NCBI RefSeq assembly: GCF_016592155.1
Contig: NZ_AP024237.1
Location: 3,782,001-3,846,000 of the forward strand
DNA length: 64,000 bases
Source of the DNA: Mycobacterium heckeshornense
Lineage (GTDB): Bacteria > Actinomycetota > Actinomycetes > Mycobacteriales > Mycobacteriaceae
Direction: 5' to 3'
A program made the position numbers and the translations under genes. The number at the start of each line of letters is the position of its first letter. Positions within the stretch are counted from its first letter, which is position 1. Shown in pieces: positions 10,171 through 22,805 of this stretch. The notes beneath the pieces are model-generated. The model was not told the origin of the DNA. It saw nothing but the letters and a program-made list of their open reading frames with translations, and did not search any database.

Positions 10171-11577
10171 CTACTTCGCGGCTTCCAGCAATTCTTCGAG
10201 CGACTCGGTCAGCAATGTCGGCAGCACGTCGACATCGCTCATCGCCTCGCGGTCGGCGTTGATCCCGAAATAAAGCATGCCGTTGTAGGAGGTCACACCG
10301 ATGGCCAGGACCTGGTTGCTCAGCAGCGGCGGAACCGCGTAGGTCTCCAGCAGCTTGGACCCGGCGACATACATCTGCGACTGCGCGCCGGGCGCGTTGG
10401 TGATCAGCAGGTTGAACACCCGCGCCGGCAAACTGGTGGCGACCCGGATACCCATACCGTGCAAGGTAGGTGGCGCGAAGCCCGATAACGTGACGATGCT
10501 GCGGGCATCGACCAGGCTCGCGGCGGTCGGGTGCGACTCGGTGGCATGGGCGATCTGCGACAGCCGCACGACGGCGTTGCCCTCGCCCACCGGCAAGTCG
10601 ATCAGAAACGGCGTCACCTCGCCGATCGCCTGTCCGGGACCGGCGGCGTCGAATTTGTCCTCGGGGTAGACCGGCATCGGCGCCATCGCGCGGATGGTTG
10701 CGGTCGGCGCCACCACCTCACCGCGAGACAGCAGCCAGTTCCGCAATGCGCCGGCGATCACGGCTAACACCACATCGTTGACGTCGCAGTCGTAGCGCGC
10801 CCGCACCGCGCGGTAGTCCTCGAGTCGTCCCCGAGCGACCGTGAACCGTCGGCTGCGCGAAACCGGGGCGTTAAGCGGGCTGTTGGGCGCGGTGCCGCGC
10901 GCGACCGTGAGCGCGAAGTTGAGCATTCGCCGGCCAATGTCGATCAGCAATCCCGAATTGGTGATCGCCTCCGCAACACCGGAGGTGACGGCCTGCAGCT
11001 GAACCCCGGGACGAGATAACCAGTCCCCGATGGCGCCGAAGAGCAGACGGGTGGTGCCGGGTTCGGGGCCGGGCACCCAAAAGTCCTCGGGCAACGGCGG
11101 CGGATGCCGCGTCCGGTCAACGATGACGTGGCCGATCTCGAGTGCGTTCATGCCGTTGATCAGCGCCTGGTGCGACTTGGTGTAGAGCGCGACGCGGTTT
11201 TTGGCCAGCCCCTCGACCAGGTACATCTCCCACAGCGGTCGTGACTTGTCCAACGGTCGCGCGGCCAGCCGCGCGATCAGCTCGTGCAGCTGTTCGTCAC
11301 TGCCCGGCGACGGCAGCGCCGAGCGCCGGACGTGGTAGGTGATGTCGAAGTCGCGGTCGTCGACCCATACCGGCCTGGCCAGGTTCATCGTCACTTCGCG
11401 GACTTTTTGGCGGTAGCGCGGTATCTGCGGCAGCCGCTGCTCGACGGTTTCCAGCAGCGTCTCATAGCTCAGCCCGCCGCGGGGCTGGCGCAGGATCGAC
11501 AGGGAGCCCACATACATCGGCGTGGCGGTGTTCTCCAGCCGGTAGAAGGACGCGTCCGTGGTGGACAATCGCGTCAC
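10171..11577 (-). CDS. tgs3: Wax ester synthase/diacylglycerol acyltransferase, Tgs3-like
   Basis: A 468-residue WS/DGAT-family protein, the family that makes triacylglycerol or wax esters from acyl-CoA. Family sequence runs throughout (N-terminal LSTTDASFYRLE, C-terminal NLLITNAPG and SYNGMLYFGINAD). The catalytic HHxxxDG motif is degenerate: residues 135-142 read SHQALING, so the first His and the Asp are replaced. Activity as an acyltransferase is therefore uncertain. It corresponds to Rv3234c. Confidence 0.85.
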   Translation of the reverse strand: MTRLSTTDASFYRLENTATPMYVGSLSILRQPRGGLSYETLLETVEQRLPQIPRYRQKVREVTMNLARPVWVDDRDFDITYHVRRSALPSPGSDEQLHELIARLAARPLDKSRPLWEMYLVEGLAKNRVALYTKSHQALINGMNALEIGHVIVDRTRHPPPLPEDFWVPGPEPGTTRLLFGAIGDWLSRPGVQLQAVTSGVAEAITNSGLLIDIGRRMLNFALTVARGTAPNSPLNAPVSRSRRFTVARGRLEDYRAVRARYDCDVNDVVLAVIAGALRNWLLSRGEVVAPTATIRAMAPMPVYPEDKFDAAGPGQAIGEVTPFLIDLPVGEGNAVVRLSQIAHATESHPTAASLVDARSIVTLSGFAPPTLHGMGIRVATSLPARVFNLLITNAPGAQSQMYVAGSKLLETYAVPPLLSNQVLAIGVTSYNGMLYFGINADREAMSDVDVLPTLLTESLEELLEAAK

Positions 11578-11759
11578 GGCCCGCCCCCCCTTGGTGTTTC
11601 GTGCATTTCGCTTACCGGTTGTCGCTCACCGTAACCGCGAGCTCAGGCGCTGTGGAGCGCGGGTGCGCGGAAACGCCGGTTGTGCGAGGATGACCGCAGC
11701 TGTCTGCCACTCTCCAGCAGGCCTTTCTCCTGTCCGCCTTATTGCTGGGGGGTGCACTC

Positions 11760-12270
11760 TTGAGGGTCGACCTGAACCACTGCGTTGCCGTCGTGCCCGT
11801 CATCGACTACGAGCCGCCGCCGCGCGACGTCCAGTACTGTAGGCCGGTCTCCAAGACGGCGCTGCGGCGTCCCAGCGCGCGAATCCCCCCGCCGAGCAGC
11901 CGGCCATCACCGCAAACCGGCCATCTCCCCGGCACTGCAATCCGCCGCCGATTTCGCCGACGCGGCGCTGCGCCGGGTGCTCGAGGTGATCGACCGACGG
12001 CGGCCCGTGGCCCAATTGCGGCCGCTGCTAACAGCCGGGCTCGTCGACTCGGTGCTCGCGCGGGACGCTGCAGCGGCAAGTCGCCGCGAGGCGGCGGTGC
12101 TGCGCCGATTGCGGTTGCAAGCCGCCGGACTTCACAACCCGCCGAGGGCGGCCGAAGTGTTCGGCACTTTCAGCCGGGGCCGGCGGGTACACGCCATCGC
12201 CTGCCGGGTGGAACAACTGGCTGGTGCCGATGGCAGCCAGTGGCAGGTGGTCTCGTTGCATATCGGTTGA
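11760..12270 (+). pseudogene. Rv3235-like Ala/Arg/Pro-rich protein, frameshifted
   Basis: Two overlapping reading frames make one gene. The first encodes VVPVIDYEPPPRD and a Pro-rich stretch; the second encodes a conserved C-terminus (FADAALRRVLEVIDRRRPVAQL through QWQVVSLHIG). Frames join if one C is removed from the run of six C at about 11887-11892. The family is small actinobacterial proteins of unknown function. The exact start is unclear; TTG at 11760 is one option. It may be a real pseudogene or a sequencing error. Confidence 0.55.
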
Positions 12271-12278
12271 CCGGCAGG

Positions 12279-13436
12279 CTATTTCGACGTGGCAGCGCCC
12301 ACCGGCACCGGGCCGCCCGTCAAACGCGCCACCACCGGGCCCATGATGGCCACGACGAACACGTACGACGTCGCCAGCGCGGCGGCACCGAGGATCGACG
12401 AGCCGACAAGTCCGATGATGATCAACGAAAACTCACCGCGGGCGATGAGCGCGGTACCGGCACGCAATTGCCCGCGCCGGGCCACCCCTTCGCGCCGGGC
12501 CGCGAACATCCCGGTTGCCACCTTGGTCGCCGAGGTGACGACGGCCAAAGCCACCGCGACGGGAAGCATCGGCACGAGCTGCTGGGGGTCGATGGACAGG
12601 CCGATTCCGAGAAAGAAGATGGCGGCGAACAGGTCTCGCAGCGGTGTCAGCACCTTGCGAGCCCGGTCGGCGGTCTCACCCGTCAAGGTGAGGCCGACCA
12701 GGAATGCGCCGACCGCGGCCGACGCGTGCACCGATTCGGCCAATGCCGCCACCATCAGGGTGATCCCGAGAACCCGCAGCACCAGTTGCTCGGAATCGGG
12801 ATGGGTCACCAGCCGCCCGAAATGGTGCCCCCAGCGGTACGACGCGGTGAACGCCACAGTCAAGGCGGCGATCGCGGCGACCATGCCAGCGAGCGCGTGA
12901 AACCACCGGCCGCCGGAGGCCAGAACCGCGAACAACGGCAGATACCCCGCCATCGCGAAGTCCTCCAGAACCAGCACCGCCAGCACGGCCGGGGTTTCGC
13001 GGTTGCCGATCCGGTGCAAATCCTCCAGCAGCCGGGCGATGACGCCGGACGAGGACACGTACGTGACGCCGGCCATGGCGAGAATCCCGATGCCGTCGAG
13101 TCCGAGCGCCCAGCCGGTCAGCGCGCCGGGGGTGGCGTTGAGAACGGCGTCGACCGCGGCGGACGGTAGGTGGCGTCGCAGGCTGCTGGCGAATTCCACC
13201 GCCGAGAACTCCAGCCCCAGGGTGAGCAGCAGCAGCACCACCCCGATCGGCGCGCCCGTGCTGATGAACTGGCCGGCTGCCGGCACCGGAGCGAACCCGC
13301 CGTTCCCAAGCGCCAAGCCGGCAAGCAGGTACACCGGAATCGGTGAGAGCGCGTATCGACGCGCCAGCGCTCCCAGCAAAGCGAGCGCAGTGAGCAGGGC
13401 GCCGAGTTGCAATAGCAGCGGCACCGGAATCTGCAC
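12279..13436 (-). CDS. Cation/proton antiporter membrane subunit (KefB-like, Rv3236c)
   Basis: A 385-residue CPA2-type Na+(K+)/H+ exchanger with about 10-12 hydrophobic segments across its length. It contains typical patches such as LLLLTLGLEFS and LARGEFSLI-like sequence near the C-terminus. GTG at 13436 (VQIPVPLLLQLGALL) gives exactly the remembered Rv3236c length and leaves a 4-bp gap to the upstream RCK_C gene. The pair forms a transporter plus cytosolic regulator. Confidence 0.85.
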   Translation of the reverse strand: MQIPVPLLLQLGALLTALALLGALARRYALSPIPVYLLAGLALGNGGFAPVPAAGQFISTGAPIGVVLLLLTLGLEFSAVEFASSLRRHLPSAAVDAVLNATPGALTGWALGLDGIGILAMAGVTYVSSSGVIARLLEDLHRIGNRETPAVLAVLVLEDFAMAGYLPLFAVLASGGRWFHALAGMVAAIAALTVAFTASYRWGHHFGRLVTHPDSEQLVLRVLGITLMVAALAESVHASAAVGAFLVGLTLTGETADRARKVLTPLRDLFAAIFFLGIGLSIDPQQLVPMLPVAVALAVVTSATKVATGMFAARREGVARRGQLRAGTALIARGEFSLIIIGLVGSSILGAAALATSYVFVVAIMGPVVARLTGGPVPVGAATSK

Positions 13437-13440
13437 GGGC

Positions 13441-13923
13441 TCAGCCCTTGTCGACGATCTGCTGGACCCCGGCGATGCCGTCCTCGGTGCCGATGACAAT
13501 CAAGACGTCGTCAGCGCGCAGGATTTCCGAGGGCCCCGGCGATGCCAGGACCTGCTCGTTACGCACGATCGCCACGATCGACGCGCCGGTGCGAGTGCGG
13601 GCGCGGGTGTCGCCAAGCGGCCGGCCGACGAACGGGCTTTCCGGCCGGATCCGTATCTGACCGGTTTCCAGGCCGGGGATTTCCCGGGTCAGTTCGGTGA
13701 ACCGTTCGGCGATCCGCGGTGCGCCGAGGATCTGGGCGACCGTGTCGGCTTCTTCGTCGGTGAGACGGAAAACGGGCCTGGCCTGGTCCGGGTCCTCGGG
13801 GCCGTATAAGACGATCTCGAAGTCGCCGCTGCGCCGGGCGATGATCCCGATCCGGTCACCTTCGTGGCTTGCGAACTCGTAGCGCAGGCCCACCCCGGGC
13901 AGCAGCACCTCCTTGACATCCAT
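13441..13923 (-). CDS. TrkA-C (RCK_C) regulatory protein of the antiporter
   Basis: A 160-residue soluble protein whose C-terminal half (IRPESPFVGRPLGDTRARTR to the end) is a TrkA-C ligand-binding domain. Such domains sense nucleotides and gate K+/H+ transport. The start ATG at 13923 gives MDVKEVLLPGVGLRYEF, the family start. It sits 4 bp upstream of the antiporter gene in an operon, as Rv3237c does. Confidence 0.87.
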   Translation of the reverse strand: MDVKEVLLPGVGLRYEFASHEGDRIGIIARRSGDFEIVLYGPEDPDQARPVFRLTDEEADTVAQILGAPRIAERFTELTREIPGLETGQIRIRPESPFVGRPLGDTRARTRTGASIVAIVRNEQVLASPGPSEILRADDVLIVIGTEDGIAGVQQIVDKG

Positions 13924-13927
13924 GCCG

Positions 13928-14677
13928 TCAATACTTGACGAAAAATCGGGGCGACGCCGCGATTTCGGTTGGCGGTTTCACGAACACGCGACCAACCGCG
14001 AAGATCCCCCGCTGCGGGAAGTAGAAGTCCGCCATGTGCGCCTGCTCGGTGAGCGGCCCGATCGGGCCGAGGTCTTCGCCTTCGACGACCGCGCAGCTGG
14101 CGGTGACATACCAGATTCGCAGCGGATTGGCATCGAAGTGCTGGCCATTGGACGTCTGGCCGCTCAGTCCGACCTTTCCGACCGCCAGAAGCCGCCCCGC
14201 CAGGGGCCCCATCAGCGAAAGGACGCGACGGGACCGCCATAGCGGGGTGGGCATCAGCGAACCGACCAGACTCATGGCCCGAGTCACCGGCGTGGAGCCA
14301 AGGTCGATCGTCCAGTCCACCGCGGAGTCACGGGTGTGAATCCGCAGCCGCCGCGGCCCCTGCCAGTCAAGCCCGATCGGCGTGACCCGGGTGCGTTGCA
14401 CGTCGGCACCGAAATAGCGGCTACAGGCGACCTCGCTCGGCGCCGATTCATAGAACGTCCAGCTGCCGTCCGGATATCGATGCCAGATCGACGTGAAGGG
14501 CGCGCCTACCGAGGATGCGGTCCATCGGCGCAAACCAAGCACGTGCCCGGAACGGAAAGGCAAACCCATTACTCCGTAACCGGAAACCCGCTCGCAGGTC
14601 GCGGCGGGCAGTGTTGGACGGTCCTCGGCGCGCCGGGCGAATTCCGACGGCTCCCTGCTCGTGCGGTGCAAAGTCAT
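13928..14677 (-). CDS. Conserved hypothetical protein, 249 residues
   Basis: The start ATG at 14677 gives MTLHRTSREPSEFARRAEDR. The protein has no signal peptide and no catalytic motif I recognise. Aromatic-rich segments (SIWHRYPDGSWTFYESAP, IGLDWQGPRRLRIHT) suggest a beta-rich fold of a ligand-binding or lipocalin-like type, which is only an impression. It sits 4 bp upstream of the RCK_C gene and 73 bp after secA1, so it may be cotranscribed with the antiporter pair. Confidence 0.65.
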   Translation of the reverse strand: MTLHRTSREPSEFARRAEDRPTLPAATCERVSGYGVMGLPFRSGHVLGLRRWTASSVGAPFTSIWHRYPDGSWTFYESAPSEVACSRYFGADVQRTRVTPIGLDWQGPRRLRIHTRDSAVDWTIDLGSTPVTRAMSLVGSLMPTPLWRSRRVLSLMGPLAGRLLAVGKVGLSGQTSNGQHFDANPLRIWYVTASCAVVEGEDLGPIGPLTEQAHMADFYFPQRGIFAVGRVFVKPPTEIAASPRFFVKY

Positions 14678-14750
14678 GCCCACGATGCTGCGGCAGCACT
14701 GCCGGTGTGTACATGAGGCGTTTGCCTCAAATTCTTGGCGCGAAGCGCCG

Positions 14751-17582
<2,832 letters not shown>

Positions 17583-17651
17583 AGCCAGGTCCCCTGTGGG
17601 TAGACGGAGTCTTCGGCGTCCTCCATGGTAGGGGACGAAGTGGCGGTGTCC

Positions 17652-17700
17652 CTGGCGGCGATCGCAAGCGCGGCGCAGCCGGGCACAGCGGGTCGCCGCC
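17652..17700. repeat. Dispersed GC-rich repeat, copy 1
   Basis: Intergenic sequence between secA1 and hpf containing GGCGATCGCAAGCGCGGCG and GGGTCGCCG. It closely matches the two tandem 57-bp copies at 55785-55898. It looks like a REP-type intergenic element of mycobacteria. Confidence 0.55.
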
Positions 17701-17709
17701 CTATGATCC

Positions 17710-18396
17710 TCAGGCCAGCCGGATCAGACCGTAGTCGTAGCCATGGCGACGGTAGACGACCGACGGCTTGTCCGTCTCCTTGTCGTGGAACAAGAAGAAG
17801 TCGTGGCCGACCAGTTCCATCTCGTAGAGCGCGTCGTCCACCGACATCGGCCGGGCTGGGTGCTCCTTGACGCGCACGATGCGGCCCGGCTCGCGGCCGG
17901 TGACCGCACCGTCGTGGACGTGCGGCGCCGTGTCCTGGGCCTCGGCGGTGCCGAACGCGGTTTCCGGCGCCGGCGGAGCGGCGGCGGCCTCACCCAAGGA
18001 GACAGGGGTTTTGTCGCCGTAATGGACTTTGCGGCGATCTTTCACGCGCCGCAGCCTGTTCTCCAGCTTGTCGACCGCGGTCTCGAAGGCGGCGTAGAAG
18101 CTGTTCGCGCAGGCCTCGGCACGCCTGACCGGCCCGCGCCCGCGGGCGGTGATTTCGACCCGCTGACACGATTTGCGCTGGCGCCGGTTGGGTGCGTGTT
18201 TGAGTTCGACGTCGAATAGATAGATCGAGCGATCGAACCGCTCCAGGCGGGCGAGTTTCTGCGAAACGTAGACGCGGTAATGATCGGGGATCTCGACGTT
18301 GCGGCCCTTGACGACAACCTCGGCGCGAGGTGTCGGTTCGGCCTGCTCGTCTGGGTCAACAAGAACCTGGTCGGAATCCACGGTTTGCCTTGACAT
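17710..18396 (-). CDS. hpf: Long-form ribosome hibernation-promoting factor
   Basis: A 228-residue long HPF/RaiA. The N-terminal domain (about residues 25-125, [20 protein letters not shown] onward) binds the 30S decoding region. The C-terminal domain (from about 170, [19 protein letters not shown]) dimerises ribosomes into 100S particles. ATG at 18396 fits the family. It corresponds to Rv3241c and lies between comF and secA1. Confidence 0.92.
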   Translation of the reverse strand: MSRQTVDSDQVLVDPDEQAEPTPRAEVVVKGRNVEIPDHYRVYVSQKLARLERFDRSIYLFDVELKHAPNRRQRKSCQRVEITARGRGPVRRAEACANSFYAAFETAVDKLENRLRRVKDRRKVHYGDKTPVSLGEAAAAPPAPETAFGTAEAQDTAPHVHDGAVTGREPGRIVRVKEHPARPMSVDDALYEMELVGHDFFLFHDKETDKPSVVYRRHGYDYGLIRLA

Positions 18397-18659
18397 TCTT
18401 GACAACTCGTTTCTCTCGCGTCGCACGCATTCACGTGCCCGGCTTGTGTGCGCACCGACGAGGTGATCGAGTTCTGATGCAGGCCGCCCGCCGGTGCAAG
18501 GGTATCGGGAACTCACCTCCTACCGTCGTTGGCGAAGCGGGCGCCTCGATGTTGCGCAGGCGCCGTCGTGAGGTGTTCACGGGTGCTTGACCCCGACGGT
18601 AGCCCGTGTTCACCTCGCAGTGCCAGTGCTTTCGTCGAGCTGTTTCGAGTTGTTCACGA

Positions 18660-19298
18660 TTAGGCGGCCGCGAGGGCCAGCACACCCGCTACGCTTGCGC
18701 CCACCGTTTGCAGGACTCGCACCGACTCGCGCGCGGTGGTGCCGGTGGTGACGATATCGTCGATCAGCAGCACGTCGACGCCGGGCGGCAGTCGCCGACG
18801 CCGTAGCAGCACCCGGCCCGCGATATTGCGCTCACGCGCGCTGGTGCCCAGGCCGGCCGAGTCGCGGGCGAATTCCTTCATCCGCAGTGCCTGCATCACC
18901 GTGATGTCAGGATGTCCGGCGACGGCGATGCTTGCCATGCGGGCGACGGGATCGCCGCCGCGCCGACGCGCCGCCGAGCGTCGGGTCGGCGCGGGCACGA
19001 TCGTTAATGGCGTCTCGACCATGCCCCAGGTGAGCAGCCGATGCACGCCGATAGCGAGCGCGTGCGCCATCGGTTGCGCAAGGTCGGTGCGGCCGTGTTC
19101 CTTCATCGCCACGATCGCCTGCCGGCGGGCGCCGGCGTAGCGGCCGAGCGCGAACACCGGCGCCTGCGGGTCGACGCGGGGTGTTATGACGTGCGGCGCG
19201 TCGGGTGCTACCTCCAGTTCCTTCGCGCAGGTTTCGCACCAGCGAGTTCCCGGCGCACCGCAGCCGCCGCATTCCAGCGGGAGGACGAGATCGAGCAT
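18660..19298 (-). CDS. comF: ComF-family phosphoribosyltransferase-like protein
   Basis: A 212-residue ComF protein. The N-terminal zinc finger has C10, C13, C21 and C24 (CGGC, CETC). The C-terminal phosphoribosyltransferase motif VLLIDDIVTTGTT is at about 176-188. The family is linked to DNA uptake or competence in other bacteria; its role in mycobacteria is unclear. A diverged fragment of its 5' half recurs at 23546-23760, so this gene formed one edge of a duplication. Confidence 0.88.
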   Translation of the reverse strand: MLDLVLPLECGGCGAPGTRWCETCAKELEVAPDAPHVITPRVDPQAPVFALGRYAGARRQAIVAMKEHGRTDLAQPMAHALAIGVHRLLTWGMVETPLTIVPAPTRRSAARRRGGDPVARMASIAVAGHPDITVMQALRMKEFARDSAGLGTSARERNIAGRVLLRRRRLPPGVDVLLIDDIVTTGTTARESVRVLQTVGASVAGVLALAAA

Positions 19299-19553
19299 GT
19301 GTGCAGTGTGGCGAGCAGGGGTGACAAGGCACGGCCGGCGCCCAAGGCACGCGCATGCACTATCGCTGAACATTTTGAACACCAAGCGCGGATCTCCAGG
19401 TTGGGCTGGCCGTGCGCCTCTATCCGGTGACGCCTCTAGACGGCGACGTACTCGCACCAGGTGCCGGCGTAACACCTGGGCGCTGCGTTTGAGGGCCCGG
19501 CCCATGGGGCCAGACTGCCCAACTTCCTCGCGGGCGAGTCGCGGTAGGTCGGG

Positions 19554-20084
19554 CTACCGCAGGCTAAACAACGGCTTTCCTTCCGGGTCAAGAAACGACG
19601 CGACTATGTCGTCCGTGTTCGCGGTGATATACACCGACAGCCTCACCAGTCGGTCTGTTCCTGTCCAGGGGTCTCGGCTGGAGACCGCTACCAGCGCGCC
19701 GCCAGAATCGATCAAGGCCATCCGGTCCTCGACCCCCTCAAACGCGCGTGTACCGAGGGTGAACCCGGGCGCTATCTCGTCCCGTGACAGAGGCTCGCGG
19801 ACGTCCGGCAGTCCGCGATGCTCCCTGACGGATGAGCCGATGTCCCCGAACAAGTACCTCTCGATGGTCTCCATCGAGGGCGCCGCTAAGACGAGATGCT
19901 CGGGTCCGCTGCGGTCTGAGTGGGTAATGACGAGCCAGCCGTCGTCGTTGGCGCCGATTAAATAGCGAAGCTGGCCGCCTTCTTTCCAGAACATCGGGCG
20001 CCCGTCTTCAGCCTCGGACAGCCGCCAACCGCCGCTGCGTGCCCAGTCCGCCAGCCGCGTAGAAACCTCGATCCGCTTCGTCAT
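19554..20084 (-). CDS. Candidate immunity protein of the TNT-like toxin in cassette A (IFT-like)
   Basis: A 176-residue soluble protein starting MTKRIEVSTRLADWARSGGW. Its ATG overlaps the toxin stop codon (ATGA), so production is coupled to the toxin. Position, orientation and length equal the M. tuberculosis antitoxin IFT (Rv3902c, 176 residues by memory), which binds TNT in the cytosol. Segments such as GWLVITHSDRSGPEHLVLAA and SFLDPEGKPLFSL fit my memory of Imm61-type immunity proteins. The assignment rests mostly on context and needs a profile search. Confidence 0.7.
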   Translation of the reverse strand: MTKRIEVSTRLADWARSGGWRLSEAEDGRPMFWKEGGQLRYLIGANDDGWLVITHSDRSGPEHLVLAAPSMETIERYLFGDIGSSVREHRGLPDVREPLSRDEIAPGFTLGTRAFEGVEDRMALIDSGGALVAVSSRDPWTGTDRLVRLSVYITANTDDIVASFLDPEGKPLFSLR

Positions 20085-22801
20085 CGCAATACCCCCCATT
20101 TCTTTCTCAGGTCTCTCACGCTCACCGGCTCATCGTCGGCGTTGAGTATTCGCACTTGTGTAGCACCCCCAGGCTGGCCCAATCCCGGCGCAACCTCGGA
20201 CACTTCGATGCGCCAACCGTCGGGAAGGTGGTCGAGGCGGTAGGCGTTGCGCGGGTCGCCGAGTGAATCGACGTGCATAGCGCGTTCCTCCCAGGACGCT
20301 GGCACCCCGTCTTTCATCACCGCCAGGTATGCGCCATCGTCCTCTCCGATGCGGTCCACCTGGTCGCCGAAGCATTTCTTGTATTGGTCGATGTTGCTGA
20401 ACGCGACCTTCGTGTGCGGTACCGCGCCGTCGTTGCCGGGGAAGTTGTACCAGTGCTCGCCTTTCGGCCCCAGCTGATTGAACCGCTGGGCGTATTGCTG
20501 TTGGGTATACGGGTGCCCGTCTGGGTCGCGGCCGAACGGAGCGTCTGGGTCTTTCATGATTTCGGCGACGTCAGGTTTTATCCGGCGCGGGTCTGCCGGG
20601 CTGTGGTCGAAGTCCCAGTGCTCGTCTCGGGGCTTACCGTAGTGCGGGTCAATATCATCTCTGTCAGGCAACCGCTCCCACCCGTCGCCCGAGGGCTCGT
20701 GGGAATGCAGCGGATCATCTGCGCGACTAGGGGCACTGCCTCCACTGTGGCTATCTTCGCCACTGCCGCCCGCACCTTCTCCGCCGCCGCGGCGATCACC
20801 GCCATCACCGTGGCTATCGCCGCCACCAGGACCGCCGCTTCCAACTGGTTCGGGTGGCGGCTCTGATGGCCGCCCCCCAACAGGATGCGAGTCTGGAATC
20901 GGCTCGTGGGTGGCTGACATCGGCGCGGATTGTGGTGTCTGCGCGCCCGCTAGGGTCGGTTGGCCCGGGGAGGTCTCGGACGTGATCGGCGTCTGCGGCG
21001 GGGACTCTACGTGTGCGGGTGCGGGCAGCTGTTCAGCAGGCACAGCGGCTGCGGGCGCCGAATGCTGGCCCGCAGGAGCCGGCACCGGTTCATGCGTACC
21101 GCCCGGTGCCGGCGGTTCGCCCACGGTCGCAGGTTCGTGGGGGCCGCTGGGCGGCTCGGCCCCGCCCGGCGTTGCGGGCGCCGGCTCCTGCGGGCGCGTC
21201 GCGGTGGGCGGCTCTGCCCTAGGGACGGGCGCAGGTTCGCCAGGGCGAGGTGTCGGCCCAACCGGCGGTTCACCAGGCCCCGGCGGCGGCAACGGGCGCC
21301 CACCAGCTGGCGGGTCGGTCTTGGGCAGATTGCCACCGACGTTTTGAAGATCTTTCGTTAAAGCACCGGAGGTCTTGCTGATATCACCCAAAGCGCCGGT
21401 GGCACGACCGAGCTCCCCAGCCTCGCCGAGCGCGTGCCCGCCGCGGCCAGCAGCCGCGGCGGCGGCGTCGGCTTCTTCAGCGGTCCTGGCAGCGGCGCCG
21501 GCCGCCTCGGTGCCCCGAGCCGCCGCGCCAGCTTCGCCGGCCCCGGGAATGCCCAGCATCAAAAGATCGCCGAGGTTTTCCCCGGCGCCCAAACCCGGCC
21601 GATCCGCGCGCCAATCTTCGGTGTGCAGCAGCCCCTTGGCGAGGTTCGGGCGCGCCTGCGGATCGAGCGCATCCACTACGGGAGCCGTCATTGGATCCCC
21701 TAATGCCACCATTTCGGCTAAGCCCTTCCAGGTTGCCGCCGCGCCCTTGGGGTCGTAGCCAAACCGCAGCGGGTTGAGCGCCTGAATACCTTGGGGGACT
21801 CCAAAAACGTCTTTGACAAGGCCCTCGCCCACGTTGGTATCGACGTCAAAGGCCGTTGCCAGCGGATTGCCTACGTCCTCACCGACAAAATGGATGATCT
21901 CGCCGCGCATGTAGATCTGCAGACCTTGCACCAAACCGTCGAGCGTCTGCATTCCCTGGCTTAGCTCCTGCTCGCGGGCCTGGGACTCACGCATCAAATT
22001 GCGCAGCACTGCCTTGATGTCGTTCGCGATTTTTTTGACCTCGTCGAGGCCATGCCCCTTGAAGACTTCCACCACCTCGTGGAAAAGCCCCGAGACCGAG
22101 CCCAACCGGTGCAACAAATCACGGATCGCATCTTGGGTTTGCTGCACCTGGTTGGCGAAATCGTCAAGACTCTTGGCCAGTTTGTCGCATTCCGCGCCGA
22201 TAGCGGCCACGTCATCGCCGAGCTTGGAAACCGCCTGCTGAATCAACCCGCTCTCAGGCATCTGCTGTGCGCCGACCACCGAATTCGGCTCAGCCAGCGC
22301 GTCTTTCGCGCCGTGCAGTGCCGCACCGAATGTCCGCCAACAGCCCGCCGCGGCGTGGATCTGCGCCGCATTTCCATTCGGCCACAAATCGCCGACAAAC
22401 GACTCCACCACCGCCCACAACAGCGGCTCAGGCACCCCCGGACCCAACGTCCCCGGTGCTCCAGGGGCGGCAAACTCGCTCGGTTGTGCCGGTGGCGGCA
22501 ACACATCGGCACCGCCACCCAGCGTCGAGGCCGCCTCGGCCTTGGAATAATTCGACGCCCCAAGGCGCACCTTGAATCCGACGGTGCGGCAAGCGTTAAT
22601 CGCCGCTGCCGCCGCCTGTAGCGTCGACTCTGCGGCGCTTTGATACTCCAGCCCGAATACCTCGCCAGCAGCGTCCTGGCCTGTATTCGCCCCATATCCG
22701 GTTGTCAATGCGCCCACTGCAGCAGCCAGCCCCTCACCGACCGTAATCACCGCCGACCCGGCGCCGTCTAACGCAGCGGGATCGACCGCCAGCGGCGCCA
22801 T
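20081..22801 (-). CDS. CpnT-like secreted toxin with C-terminal TNT-like NAD+ glycohydrolase domain (cassette A)
   Basis: A 906-residue modular protein. Residues 1-420 resemble the CpnT N-terminal domain (start MAPLAVDPAALDGAGSAV, a helical region near 180-340). Residues 430-700 are an Ala-, then Pro- and Gly-rich linker. Residues about 786-906 form a TNT-like domain with DRIGEDDGAYL, the arginine of WEERAM (R840), Y854 and the signature GQPGGATQ at 875-882. TNT hydrolyses NAD+ in infected cells. ATG at 22801 sits 4 bp after the EsxE-like gene. Beyond the first ~25 codons it is unlike the cassette B toxin in DNA sequence, so it is a different allele or lineage. Confidence 0.85.
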   Translation of the reverse strand: MAPLAVDPAALDGAGSAVITVGEGLAAAVGALTTGYGANTGQDAAGEVFGLEYQSAAESTLQAAAAAINACRTVGFKVRLGASNYSKAEAASTLGGGADVLPPPAQPSEFAAPGAPGTLGPGVPEPLLWAVVESFVGDLWPNGNAAQIHAAAGCWRTFGAALHGAKDALAEPNSVVGAQQMPESGLIQQAVSKLGDDVAAIGAECDKLAKSLDDFANQVQQTQDAIRDLLHRLGSVSGLFHEVVEVFKGHGLDEVKKIANDIKAVLRNLMRESQAREQELSQGMQTLDGLVQGLQIYMRGEIIHFVGEDVGNPLATAFDVDTNVGEGLVKDVFGVPQGIQALNPLRFGYDPKGAAATWKGLAEMVALGDPMTAPVVDALDPQARPNLAKGLLHTEDWRADRPGLGAGENLGDLLMLGIPGAGEAGAAARGTEAAGAAARTAEEADAAAAAAGRGGHALGEAGELGRATGALGDISKTSGALTKDLQNVGGNLPKTDPPAGGRPLPPPGPGEPPVGPTPRPGEPAPVPRAEPPTATRPQEPAPATPGGAEPPSGPHEPATVGEPPAPGGTHEPVPAPAGQHSAPAAAVPAEQLPAPAHVESPPQTPITSETSPGQPTLAGAQTPQSAPMSATHEPIPDSHPVGGRPSEPPPEPVGSGGPGGGDSHGDGGDRRGGGEGAGGSGEDSHSGGSAPSRADDPLHSHEPSGDGWERLPDRDDIDPHYGKPRDEHWDFDHSPADPRRIKPDVAEIMKDPDAPFGRDPDGHPYTQQQYAQRFNQLGPKGEHWYNFPGNDGAVPHTKVAFSNIDQYKKCFGDQVDRIGEDDGAYLAVMKDGVPASWEERAMHVDSLGDPRNAYRLDHLPDGWRIEVSEVAPGLGQPGGATQVRILNADDEPVSVRDLRKKWGVLR

Positions 22802-22805
22802 CAGC

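Noticed and set aside
11742..13169. 475-codon plus-strand frame spanning the Rv3235-like gene and the antiporter
   Set aside because: Only its first ~45 codons look like a real protein; the rest is antisense to the antiporter gene.
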